From the NCBI GenBank assembly GCA_018714645.1, contig DVND01000198.1:1-19322 (forward strand): a DNA stretch of 19,322 nucleotides, read 5' to 3'. Of this stretch, positions 8,679 through 15,856 are shown one piece after another. The notes under the pieces are model-generated. The model had not been told where the DNA came from and made no database searches. It worked only from the letters and a program-made list of their open reading frames with translations. Position 1 is the first letter of the stretch. Every line of letters starts with the position of its first letter. Origin of the DNA: Candidatus Avimonoglobus intestinipullorum. Its GTDB lineage: Bacteria; Bacillota; Clostridia; UBA1381. A program made the position numbers and the translations under genes.

Positions 8679-10595
8679 TTATTTTTTCTGTTTCTCCGGT
8701 TTTTTCTTTCTCAGATATAAAACGGATAACCCCGGCAAATCCAGCTCGATCACATGCCGGAACTCCAAAAAGTCTTTTTTCTGCGCCTTGTATGCCTTCT
8801 TCAGCGCGCGTTTATTCCCGCCGAACCGGCTCCATGCCGTATTGAACACGATCTCGTATTCGCCCGCGGACGGGACGCCTATGACATACTTTTCCCACTT
8901 TTCCGGCGTAAAATTCGCAACGACGAGAATCTGGTCGCTTTTTCGCTTTCCCTTCCGGATATAAGACAGCACCGACCGGTCGGTATCGCCGCCGTTGATC
9001 CACTGGTACCCGTCCCAGCTATCCTCAATTTCCCAAAACGGGCGGCTGTCCAGATAAAAATGGTTCAATTCCCGCACAAACCCCCAAAATTTCCGGTGCG
9101 CGTCAAATTCCAGCAGCCCCCATTCCAGCCCCTCATCATAGCGCCACTCGATAAACTGGGCGATTTCCCCGCCCATAAACAGCAGCTTTTTGCCCGGCAG
9201 GGACATATAGTATGCCAATAACGCCCGGTAGGTGGCGAATTTCTGCTCATAAGTCCCGAACATCTTGTCCACCAGCGACCGCTTCCCATGCACCACCTCG
9301 TCATGCGACAGCGGCAGGATGTAATTTTCCGAATAAGCGTAAAACATCAAAAATGTCAGCAGGTTGTGGTTCGGCCCGCGGAACAGCGGGTCCATGGACA
9401 TATACCGCAGGGTATCGTTCATCCAGCCCATGTTCCACTTATAATTGAACCCTAAACCGCCGTCCTCCACGCGCCCTGTCACCATCCCCCAGGAGGTGGA
9501 CTCCTCCGCAATCATCAAAATATTCGGGAATTTGGAAAACAGCACCGTGTTCAGCTTCCGCAGGAATGCGATCGCCTCCAGGTTCTGGTTGCCGCCGTAG
9601 ATATTCGGCAGCCATTCCCCATCCCTGCGGCTGTAATCCCGGTACAGCATGGACGATACCGCGTCCACCCGCAGCCCATCCACATGGTATTGCTCCAGCC
9701 AAAAATATGCCGACGACATCAAAAACGACACGACCTCGCCTTTGGCGTAGTCGAACACCATGGTCCCCCAGTCCTTATGCTCGCCCATGCGTGCATCCGC
9801 GTATTCATATGCGGGCGTCCCGTCAAAGCGGTACAGGCCGTGTGCGTCCTTCGGGAAATGCGCCGGGACCCAGTCCATGATCACGCCGATGCCCGCGGCG
9901 TGGCAGACGTCCACAAAATACATCAGATCCGCGGGCGTCCCGTAGCGGGAGGTTGCCGCAAAAAAGCCCGTCACCTGATAGCCCCAGGAACCGTCAAAAG
10001 GGTATTCCGTCAGGGGCATCAGCTCAATATGGGTGTACCCCATGTCCGCCACATAGGGGACTAATTCCTCTGCCAGCTCCCGGTAGGAGTAAAAGCTGCC
10101 GTCCGCATGGGCCTTCCAGCTTCCCGCATGCACTTCATAAATATTCATGGGTTTGTCATAGGGCGGGGTTTTCGCCCGTTTTTCAAGCCATCTGCGGTCT
10201 TTCCACTTATGTTTGGGCAATTCGCAGACAATGGAGGCCGTGTGGGGGCGCAGTTCAGAATAATACGCAAACGGGTCGGCCTTTAAAACCACCTTCCCTT
10301 CCGGCGTATACACGGCATATTTATAGGCGCTCCCCTCCTCTATTTCCGGGAACACGCCGTACCAGACGCCCGTTGTCCCGATTTTGGCCAACGGGTGCCG
10401 CTTGGTATCCCACTGGTTAAAATCCCCCGCAAGGAAAACCCCGCGGGCGTTGGGCGCCCAAACCGCAAACCGCCATCCTTGCTCTATTTTATGCGGGCCC
10501 AGCATCTGATATGATTGAAAGTTTGTCCCTTCGTTGAACAAATAGAGCTGGAATTCGCTGATCCCGCTCCATTCGGTTGAATTTGCTGCCGCCAT
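8679..10595 (-). CDS. glgB: 1,4-alpha-glucan branching enzyme
   Basis: This GH13 branching enzyme cuts an alpha-1,4 chain and re-attaches it as an alpha-1,6 branch. The 638 residues comprise an N-terminal CBM48-like domain (about 35-125; WAPNARGVFLAGDFNQW at 46-62), a TIM barrel and a C-terminal beta domain. The active-site blocks are DWVPAHF (241-247), GLRVDAV with nucleophile D311, MIAEEST with E364 and LSHDEVVHGK with D432. The tail is Lys-rich (629-638). The ATG at 10595 is preceded by GGAGGAGG (10601-10608). It is the first gene of the operon and sits about 25 bases after the predicted transcription start. Its length matches the short GlgB form of Bacillus (about 627 residues) rather than the longer enterobacterial one. 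Confidence 0.97.
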   Translation of the reverse strand: MAAANSTEWSGISEFQLYLFNEGTNFQSYQMLGPHKIEQGWRFAVWAPNARGVFLAGDFNQWDTKRHPLAKIGTTGVWYGVFPEIEEGSAYKYAVYTPEGKVVLKADPFAYYSELRPHTASIVCELPKHKWKDRRWLEKRAKTPPYDKPMNIYEVHAGSWKAHADGSFYSYRELAEELVPYVADMGYTHIELMPLTEYPFDGSWGYQVTGFFAATSRYGTPADLMYFVDVCHAAGIGVIMDWVPAHFPKDAHGLYRFDGTPAYEYADARMGEHKDWGTMVFDYAKGEVVSFLMSSAYFWLEQYHVDGLRVDAVSSMLYRDYSRRDGEWLPNIYGGNQNLEAIAFLRKLNTVLFSKFPNILMIAEESTSWGMVTGRVEDGGLGFNYKWNMGWMNDTLRYMSMDPLFRGPNHNLLTFLMFYAYSENYILPLSHDEVVHGKRSLVDKMFGTYEQKFATYRALLAYYMSLPGKKLLFMGGEIAQFIEWRYDEGLEWGLLEFDAHRKFWGFVRELNHFYLDSRPFWEIEDSWDGYQWINGGDTDRSVLSYIRKGKRKSDQILVVANFTPEKWEKYVIGVPSAGEYEIVFNTAWSRFGGNKRALKKAYKAQKKDFLEFRHVIELDLPGLSVLYLRKKKPEKQKK

Positions 10596-10627
10596 GACTG
10601 CCTCCTCCGTTTTGTGTTTCTGTTTCC

Positions 10628-10656
10628 ATTATATCACAATTGTTTTGTTCAGTAAA
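10628..10656 (-). promoter_or_regulatory. Promoter of the glycogen operon
   Basis: On the minus strand a perfect -10 TATAAT (10628-10633) lies 17 bases from a -35 TTTACT (10651-10656, four of six consensus bases). A TGn extension precedes the -10 (TGATATAAT). Transcription would start near 10621, giving a short leader to the glgB ATG at 10595. The match to the housekeeping sigma consensus is strong. Confidence 0.85.
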
Positions 10657-10690
10657 TACTATCAGAATATAAATTTACATGCATTTTTTA

Positions 10691-10703
10691 TGTGTTTTAC
10701 ACA
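10691..10703. promoter_or_regulatory. Small palindrome upstream of the glgB promoter
   Basis: The sequence TGTGTTTTACACA forms five-base arms around a three-base centre, about 35 bases upstream of the glgB -35 element. Its position would suit an activator or a distal operator. I cannot match it to a named regulator, it is not a catabolite-response element by eye, and chance is possible in AT-rich DNA. Confidence 0.25.
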
Positions 10704-10791
10704 ATATTTCGATGCTGTTCCGTAAAACCTTCCAAAAAGCGCTGTGTTTCTTTCTTTTTCACAAAAAACAACGCATTCCGAAAAAATCTTC

Positions 10792-10820
10792 TTGACACAT
10801 TGCCCAATATGGTTTACAAT
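10792..10820 (+). promoter_or_regulatory. Promoter of rny
   Basis: A perfect -35 TTGACA (10792-10797) and a -10 TACAAT (10815-10820, five of six) are separated by 17 bases. Transcription from about 10827 would leave a leader of roughly 120 bases before rny. It is back-to-back with the glycogen promoter in the 354-base divergent region, and the two promoters do not overlap. Confidence 0.85.
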
Positions 10821-10915
10821 AAAGAGAGTGCTTTATATTTCTTTAAACTATTAATCTGGGTGTGCTTTGTATCGGGATTAATATGTTTGTTTAAATATAT
10901 ATAATTTCATATTCA

Positions 10916-10960
10916 GCATCCCCCGATTTTGATGTTTTATTAAAAAATTATGGGGGTGAG
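10916..10960 (+). promoter_or_regulatory. rny leader with possible ribosome-site occlusion
   Basis: A C-run (10920-10924) can pair with the G-run (10952-10956) that forms the only Shine-Dalgarno-like sequence, GGGGGTGAG (10952-10960). With a bulged T the stem extends to about seven pairs (CA..CCCCC with GGGGGTG). The G-run lies just inside the first ATG of rny rather than before it. Pairing would hide it. This is a fold drawn by eye, so the regulatory meaning is inference. Confidence 0.35.
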
Positions 10961-12521
10961 AACAATAGAACCATTGGAAATCATACTTATTATCGCAGTA
11001 GTTTTATTTGCTGTGTTGAATATCGTCTCTTTTAAGGGCGGTGTTGCATATAGAAAGAAAATTGCTGAGGCCGAAATCGGTTCCGCAGAGGAAAAGGCAA
11101 AAGCGGTGCTGGATGAGGCAGAGAAAAATGCGAAGGCGAAAAAGCGCGAGCTGATGCTGGAGGCCAAAGAGGAAAACCAGGCGCTCCGGGCCGCCGCGGA
11201 GGCGGAGATCAAGGAGCGCAGGCGCGAGCTTTCCAGCCAGGAACGCAGGATCAACCAAAAAGAAGAAAATCTGGATAAGAAAACAGAAGCTTTGGAACGT
11301 AAAGACCAATCCCTCAGCCAAAAATTGAAGGATTTGGACAAGAAAAACGCGGAAATTGCCGAGATCAAACAGCAGCAGCTGGACGGGCTGGAAAAAATAT
11401 CCGGGATGACAAAAGAGGAAGCAAAACAGGCCTTATTGCAGGATATTGAAAACCAGACACGGCATGAAGCCGCAATTATGGTTAAAGAAATAGAGCAGCA
11501 GGCAAAGGAAAATGCCGAGAAAAACGCGAAAAACATTGTGGCAATGTCCATCCAGAAGGTGGCGGCGGACCATGTGGCGGAAACGACCGTCTCTGTGGTG
11601 GCCCTGCCGTCGGATGAAATGAAGGGGCGCATCATCGGCCGCGAAGGCCGCAATATCCGCACTCTGGAAACCCTGACCGGTGTCGATTTTATCATTGACG
11701 ACACGCCGGAGGCGGTCATCCTTTCCAGCTTTGACCCCATCCGCCGCGAGGTGGCCCGGGTCGCCCTGGAAAAATTGATTATGGACGGGCGCATCCACCC
11801 TGCGCGCATCGAAGAAACCGTTGCAAAAGCACAGCGCGAGGTGGAAGCGACCATCAAACAGGAAGGGGAAGCGGCGACGTTTGAAACAAACGTTCACGGC
11901 CTGCATCCGGAATTGATCAAACTCCTGGGTAAATTGAAATTCAGGACCAGCTATGGGCAGAACGTGCTGAAGCACTCCATTGAAGTTTCCCATCTGGCGG
12001 GCGTCATGGCAGGCGAATTGGGCGTTGACGTGAATCTGGCGCGCCGTGCCGGCTTGTTGCACGATATCGGGAAAGCCGTCGACCATGAGGTGGAAGGCTC
12101 CCATATCACCATCGGCGCGGATATTGCGAAAAAATACCGCGAAAGCAAGGAAGTCATTCACGCAATTATGGCGCACCACGGCGATGTGGACGCGGAGACC
12201 ATTGTGGCGCAGCTGGTACAGGCTGCCGATGCGATTTCGGCCGCGCGGCCGGGCGCACGGCGTGAAAACCTGGAAACCTACATTAAGCGCCTGCAAAAGC
12301 TGGAGGAAATCGCAAACGATTTTGAAGGCGTCGATAAATCCTACGCCATCCAGGCCGGACGGGAGATCCGCATCATGGTGAAGCCGGAAGTGGTGAATGA
12401 TTCGAGCATGGTGCTGATCGCCAAGGATATTGTGAAACGCATTGAGAGCGAGCTGGAATATCCCGGGCAGATTAAAGTCAGCCTGATCCGCGAAACAAGG
12501 GCGATTGATTTTGCAAAATAA
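10950..12521 (+). CDS. rny: Ribonuclease Y
   Basis: RNase Y is the membrane-anchored endoribonuclease that starts mRNA decay in many Bacillota. The 523-residue product (B. subtilis about 520) has one N-terminal membrane segment (about 9-28). A long charged coiled coil follows (about 35-195), then a KH domain with GRIIGREGRN (226-235) and an HD domain with H371-D372 in LLHDIGKAVDHE and AHHGD (408-412). The C-terminal YPGQIKVSLIRETRA block is conserved. Start choice is odd: an in-frame TAA at 10941 excludes any upstream start, and the ATG at 10950 has no ribosome site before it. The SD-like GGGGGTGAG lies inside codons 1-4 and would suit an ATA at 10965 or, at long spacing, a TTG at 10974. I keep the ATG. 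The next gene is ymdB, as in Bacillus. Confidence 0.96.
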   Translation: MGVRTIEPLEIILIIAVVLFAVLNIVSFKGGVAYRKKIAEAEIGSAEEKAKAVLDEAEKNAKAKKRELMLEAKEENQALRAAAEAEIKERRRELSSQERRINQKEENLDKKTEALERKDQSLSQKLKDLDKKNAEIAEIKQQQLDGLEKISGMTKEEAKQALLQDIENQTRHEAAIMVKEIEQQAKENAEKNAKNIVAMSIQKVAADHVAETTVSVVALPSDEMKGRIIGREGRNIRTLETLTGVDFIIDDTPEAVILSSFDPIRREVARVALEKLIMDGRIHPARIEETVAKAQREVEATIKQEGEAATFETNVHGLHPELIKLLGKLKFRTSYGQNVLKHSIEVSHLAGVMAGELGVDVNLARRAGLLHDIGKAVDHEVEGSHITIGADIAKKYRESKEVIHAIMAHHGDVDAETIVAQLVQAADAISAARPGARRENLETYIKRLQKLEEIANDFEGVDKSYAIQAGREIRIMVKPEVVNDSSMVLIAKDIVKRIESELEYPGQIKVSLIRETRAIDFAK

Positions 12522-12525
12522 AATA

Positions 12526-12556
12526 AAAAGGGGGCATCGTCGCGATGGCCCCTTTT
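12526..12556 (+). terminator. Intrinsic terminator after rny
   Basis: The arms AAAAGGGG / CCCCTTTT and, beyond one G-G mismatch, CATCG / CGATG enclose a three-base loop, followed by CTTT. It starts five bases past the rny stop codon. The ymdB ATG is only 20 bases beyond it with no room for another promoter, so ymdB probably depends on read-through. Confidence 0.85.
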
Positions 12557-12575
12557 CTTTGGAAAGGTCATAGTT

Positions 12576-13352
12576 ATGAAAATTTTATGTATCGGCGATA
12601 TTGTCGGACGGACCGGGCGGGACATGGTGTTTGATTATATGGAGCGGCTCCCGGCGGATATCGGCCTGGTGGTCGCCAACGGCGAGAACGCCGCCCACGG
12701 GCGGGGTATGTCCAAGCCGGTCTACGAGGAATTGAAGAAAGCCGGCATTGACGGCTTCACGCTGGGGAATCACACCTGGGGCTGCCCGGATATTGTCAAG
12801 GTGCTGCAATACAATGACGATGTGGTGCGCCCCGCCAATTTCGGCGCAAAAGTGCCGGGCGCGGGCAGCATGGTGCTCCGGGCAAAAAATGGCGTATCCG
12901 TTGGGATTATCAATATTATCGGCCGCACCTACATGCAGCCCGCCGATTGCCCCTTTGAAGCGGTGGACGCCGCGATAGAGCAGCTGCAAAAACAGGCAGA
13001 CATTCTTTTGGTGGATTTCCATGCCGAGGCCACCAGCGAAAAAATTGCCATGGGATATTATTTGGACGGGCGGGTTTCCGCCGTGTTCGGCACCCACACC
13101 CACGTGCAGACCGCAGATGAAACAATCCTTCCCCGCGGCACCGGCTATATCTCCGATCTGGGGATGACCGGCCCCGTCCATTCCGTACTGGGTATGGAAA
13201 AAACGCGGGTCATTGACCGCTTTGTCACAGGGATGCCCCAGAAATTTGAAGTCGCCTCCGGCGCCGGGCAATTCTGCGGCTGCATATTTGAAATTGATGA
13301 ACAAAGCGGGAAAACCAGGAATGTGGAACGGATTTTTATCAGGCAGCAATAA
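12576..13352 (+). CDS. ymdB: YmdB-family metallophosphoesterase
   Basis: In B. subtilis YmdB is a di-metal phosphodiesterase, active on 2',3'-cyclic nucleotides in vitro, that affects biofilm and motility decisions and is encoded next to rny. The 258-residue product retains the metal ligands: D8 (MKILCIGDIVG), E37 and N38 (NGEN), N65 and H66 (GNHTW), H149 (DFHAEAT), H174 and H176 (GTHTHVQTAD). The length fits the family (about 260). The ATG at 12576 has a weak ribosome site (GGAAAGG, 12561-12567). It follows the rny terminator by 20 bases, so its expression is probably a fraction of rny read-through. The GNAT gene begins 22 bases downstream. Confidence 0.94.
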   Translation: MKILCIGDIVGRTGRDMVFDYMERLPADIGLVVANGENAAHGRGMSKPVYEELKKAGIDGFTLGNHTWGCPDIVKVLQYNDDVVRPANFGAKVPGAGSMVLRAKNGVSVGIINIIGRTYMQPADCPFEAVDAAIEQLQKQADILLVDFHAEATSEKIAMGYYLDGRVSAVFGTHTHVQTADETILPRGTGYISDLGMTGPVHSVLGMEKTRVIDRFVTGMPQKFEVASGAGQFCGCIFEIDEQSGKTRNVERIFIRQQ

Positions 13353-13373
13353 TACCATCGGAGGGACAGTAGG

Positions 13374-13871
13374 ATGAAAACAGCGTTACGGCCCGTCTTG
13401 GCGGGAGAAAAGGGGATCCTCGGCAATCTGCTGGAAAAATACACCTATGAATTGTCCCAGTACGACCACACTCTTTTTGACAGCAACGGGCTTTACGGTT
13501 ACCCTTATCTGGACAGCTACTGGCAGGAGGAGGGCCGGTTCGCTTATTTTATCAATGCCGGCCAAAATCTGGCGGGCTTTGCTTTGATAAACAGGCACCC
13601 CGCATGCAGCAGGCCCATCAATTGGGCCGTGGCAGAATTTTTTGTGGCCTGCCCTTACCGGCGGCAGGGGATTGCGTCAGCCGCCATGGAACAGCTTTTT
13701 CGGATGCATAAAGGGTATTGGCATATCCAATACCACCCGGAAAACACCGCAGGCGCCGCTTTCTGGCAAAAAATTTCCAAAGCCCATGCAGATGGTACTA
13801 TACAGCTCCTTGAGGGGGATTCGCCGTACCCGGACGGCGCAATCCCGCAGGTCCTGTTTTTTAAAATATAA
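13374..13871 (+). CDS. GNAT-family N-acetyltransferase, substrate unknown
   Basis: The 165-residue product resembles a group of predicted acetyltransferases that open with a YxYELSxYD..GLYGYxYLDxYW block (here 23-50). The acetyl-CoA loop reads RRQGIASAAM (96-105), matching the R/Q-x-x-G-x-G/A motif of GNAT proteins. No substrate can be inferred. The ATG at 13374 is preceded by GGAGG. It is the last gene of the rny-ymdB group and its stop codon merges with the bidirectional terminator. It is not a RimI paralogue, because the RimI-type C-terminal block is absent. Confidence 0.85.
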   Translation: MKTALRPVLAGEKGILGNLLEKYTYELSQYDHTLFDSNGLYGYPYLDSYWQEEGRFAYFINAGQNLAGFALINRHPACSRPINWAVAEFFVACPYRRQGIASAAMEQLFRMHKGYWHIQYHPENTAGAAFWQKISKAHADGTIQLLEGDSPYPDGAIPQVLFFKI

Positions 13872-13895
13872 AAAGCCATCATCAGATGGCTTTTT
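13870..13895. terminator. Bidirectional terminator between convergent genes
   Basis: Eleven-base perfect arms (AAAAAGCCATC / GATGGCTTTTT) enclose a four-base loop. T-rich sequence follows on both strands. It overlaps the last two bases of the GNAT stop codon on the plus strand and lies four bases past the tsaD stop codon on the minus strand, so it can end both convergent transcripts. Confidence 0.92.
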
Positions 13896-13899
13896 ATAT

Positions 13900-14907
13900 T
13901 TACAGCGGCAGGGACGGCACCGCGTTCAAGCGCAGATCCGCAGTTTCCCCCGCCATATAAGCATAATAACCCGCACAGGCGATCATCGCCGCATTGTCGG
14001 TACACAGCACCGGCGGTGGGAACAGGACGTCCATCCCCCATTTTCCGGCCTCTTCCGCCATTCTGCGGCGCAACTCTGAATTGGCGGCAACGCCGCCCGC
14101 CAACGTGATTGTTTTTAATCCACATTTCTGCGCGGCCTCCACCGTATGTGCACACAGCACGTCCGTGACGGCGCGCTGGAAGCTGGCCGCTATGTCCGCC
14201 TTCCGCACCGCCGCGCCCTGCTGTTCCGCTTTATGGAGGTAATTGATCACCGCCGTCTTGACGCCGCTGAAGCTAAAGTCCAGGGAATCCTGGTCCATGC
14301 GCACCCGCGGGAACCGCACCGCTTCCGGATCCCCCTCCTTTGCCAGCCGGTCGATCAGCGGCCCGCCGGGGTATCCCAGCCCCAGCACCCGCGCAATTTT
14401 ATCAAAGGCCTCGCCCGCCGCGTCATCCCGCGTGCGGCCCAGCACATGGAAGACGGTATAATCCCTGACCTCCACAATATGGCTGTGCCCGCCGGAAGCC
14501 ACCAGGCACACAAACGGCGGCTCCAGCTCCGGGTGGGCAATAAAATTCGCCATGATATGCCCCTTGATATGATGCACGGGCACGAGGGGTTTTTGCGCGG
14601 CATAAGCCAGCGCCTTCGCCTCGGACACGCCCACCAGCAGCGCGCCCACCAGCCCCGGCCCGTAGGTCACGGCGATTGCATCAATCTCATCCAACCGTTT
14701 CCCCGCCTCCTCCAAGGCCGCGTCAATGACGACGTCGATGTTTTCAATGTGCTTGCGCGATGCGATCTCAGGGACCACCCCACCGTAAACCTTATGCAAG
14801 TCGATTTGTGTATTAATACTATTAGACAGCACCTCCCGCCCGTTCCGCACTACGGCGGCGGCGGTCTCATCACACGAGCTCTCTATCCCCAGTATATATG
14901 TATCCAT
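13900..14907 (-). CDS. tsaD: tRNA N6-threonylcarbamoyladenosine transferase TsaD
   Basis: TsaD transfers the threonylcarbamoyl group from threonylcarbamoyl-AMP to A37 of ANN-decoding tRNAs, working with TsaB and TsaE. Numbered from the ATG at 14907 (335 residues), it shows ESSCDET (9-15), VYGGVVPEIASRKH, the metal ligands H113 and H117 in HHIKGH, ASGGHS and the C-terminal CTDNAAMIA. An ATG two codons upstream (14913) is also in frame. TGAGGA ends directly against that first ATG but is about seven bases from the second, so I choose 14907. The ribosome site overlaps the rimI stop, which implies translational coupling. It is the last gene of its transcript. Confidence 0.96.
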   Translation of the reverse strand: MDTYILGIESSCDETAAAVVRNGREVLSNSINTQIDLHKVYGGVVPEIASRKHIENIDVVIDAALEEAGKRLDEIDAIAVTYGPGLVGALLVGVSEAKALAYAAQKPLVPVHHIKGHIMANFIAHPELEPPFVCLVASGGHSHIVEVRDYTVFHVLGRTRDDAAGEAFDKIARVLGLGYPGGPLIDRLAKEGDPEAVRFPRVRMDQDSLDFSFSGVKTAVINYLHKAEQQGAAVRKADIAASFQRAVTDVLCAHTVEAAQKCGLKTITLAGGVAANSELRRRMAEEAGKWGMDVLFPPPVLCTDNAAMIACAGYYAYMAGETADLRLNAVPSLPL

Positions 14908-14916
14908 TTCCATTCC

Positions 14917-15357
14917 TCAATCCAAATATAATGTCATGATCAGCGCGTCTTCTTCGGGATCGTGATAATAACGTTTGCGGAACCCCAATTCCACAAAACC
15001 GTATTTTTTATACAGGGCGATCGCCGGCGCATTGCTCCTGCGCACCTCCAAAGTCAGCAGCTTCAGACCCGCCGCACGGGCGGTATCAATGGCCTGTGCA
15101 ATCAGCCGCCCCCCGATCCCGCGCCCCCGGTATTGTTCCAGCACGGCCACATTGGTGATATGCCCCTCGTCCACAATCTTCCAAAAGCCAATGTATCCGC
15201 AGATAACTGCCCCTTCCGCCGCAACAAAATACAGGGCCAGCTCATTTTCCAGCTCCTCCTCAAAGGCTTTGGGCGACCAGGGCGTGGAAAAGCATTGCCG
15301 TTCCAGCGCCGCCACCTGCGCCAAATCCGGCGCTGTCATAGCGCGAATGTCAACCAT
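14917..15357 (-). CDS. rimI: RimI-like ribosomal-protein alanine N-acetyltransferase
   Basis: This GNAT enzyme acetylates the N-terminal alanine of ribosomal protein S18 in E. coli. In many bacteria its gene is part of the tsaB/tsaD cluster. The 146-residue product has the RimI-type opening (ALERQCFSTPWS, 17-28), the acetyl-CoA loop QYRGRGIGGRL (75-85), EVRRSNAPAIALYKKYGF (104-121) and a C-terminal RKRYYHDPEEDA block. The ATG at 15357 has AGGAG seven bases upstream and overlaps the end of the phosphatase gene by eight bases, indicating coupling. The actual protein substrate here is not certain. Confidence 0.93.
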   Translation of the reverse strand: MVDIRAMTAPDLAQVAALERQCFSTPWSPKAFEEELENELALYFVAAEGAVICGYIGFWKIVDEGHITNVAVLEQYRGRGIGGRLIAQAIDTARAAGLKLLTLEVRRSNAPAIALYKKYGFVELGFRKRYYHDPEEDALIMTLYLD

Positions 15358-15799
15358 TGCCGCGCTCCTGTTCCAGCCGGTCCGCCACCTTCAGCAGCGC
15401 CTGGTAGATTTGTTCGGCGCATGCCTCGTATTCTTCCACGTCTCCGCCGAAGGGATCCTCAATATCCTCATCCAGCCCGGCATATTCCGCCAGCGTATAC
15501 ACCTTGTCCGGCGCGGCCTCTGCAAACAGCAGCTTGTGCGCTGCGGTCATCGTCAGGATCAGGTCGCTTTTTTGCAGCAGTTCTTCATTGATGGGCTGGG
15601 CGTGATGCCCCAGCAGGTCGATCCCATACTTGCGCATCGCCAGCACCGCCTCCGTGGTGGCATTGTCCCCTTCATGGGCGAAAATACCCGCGGATTCAAT
15701 GCGCACGTCCAGATCCCGCTCCATTGCAATTTTATTCATCAGCGCCGCCGCCATGGGGCTGCGGCACGTATTGCCTGTGCAAACAAATAATATATTCAT
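15350..15799 (-). CDS. ywlE: Low-molecular-weight phosphatase, probable protein-arginine phosphatase
   Basis: The 149-residue product has the LMW-PTP fold signature. The P-loop is CTGNTCRS, with C7 as nucleophile and R13 binding phosphate, and DPFGG (115-119) supplies the general acid D115. Position 11 is Thr, as in B. subtilis YwlE, where this residue sets preference for phospho-arginine. Tyrosine phosphatases usually carry a bulkier residue there. I therefore favour a protein-arginine phosphatase, which would oppose a McsB-type kinase not seen in this window. The ATG at 15799 has GGAG (15808-15811) eight bases upstream. In Bacillus the gene lies near the sua5/tsaC homologue, as here, but in this window a GC-rich tandem repeat separates the two. 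Confidence 0.93.
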   Translation of the reverse strand: MNILFVCTGNTCRSPMAAALMNKIAMERDLDVRIESAGIFAHEGDNATTEAVLAMRKYGIDLLGHHAQPINEELLQKSDLILTMTAAHKLLFAEAAPDKVYTLAEYAGLDEDIEDPFGGDVEEYEACAEQIYQALLKVADRLEQERGNG

Positions 15800-15815
15800 C
15801 CTGTATACTCCATTC

Positions 15816-15832
15816 TGCCGCCCGCAGCGGCA
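15816..15832 (-). other. Hairpin just upstream of the ywlE ribosome site
   Basis: Six-base arms TGCCGC/GCGGCA enclose a five-base loop, four bases upstream of the GGAG ribosome site (15808-15811) on the minus strand. It has no U-tract. It could influence ribosome access or RNA processing, or be incidental in GC-rich sequence. Confidence 0.35.
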
Positions 15833-15856
15833 TCCACTTCTATGAAATAATACAAC

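Noticed and set aside
10940..11857. 305-residue open frame antisense to rny
   Set aside because: It is Ser/Phe/Ala-rich and mirrors the Lys/Glu-rich coiled coil of rny. It has no ribosome site or family resemblance, and the sense strand encodes an intact RNase Y.
14146..14931. 261-residue plus-strand frame opposite tsaD
   Set aside because: It is a shadow of tsaD: its composition is His/Arg/Pro-rich and it has no start signal or recognisable domain.
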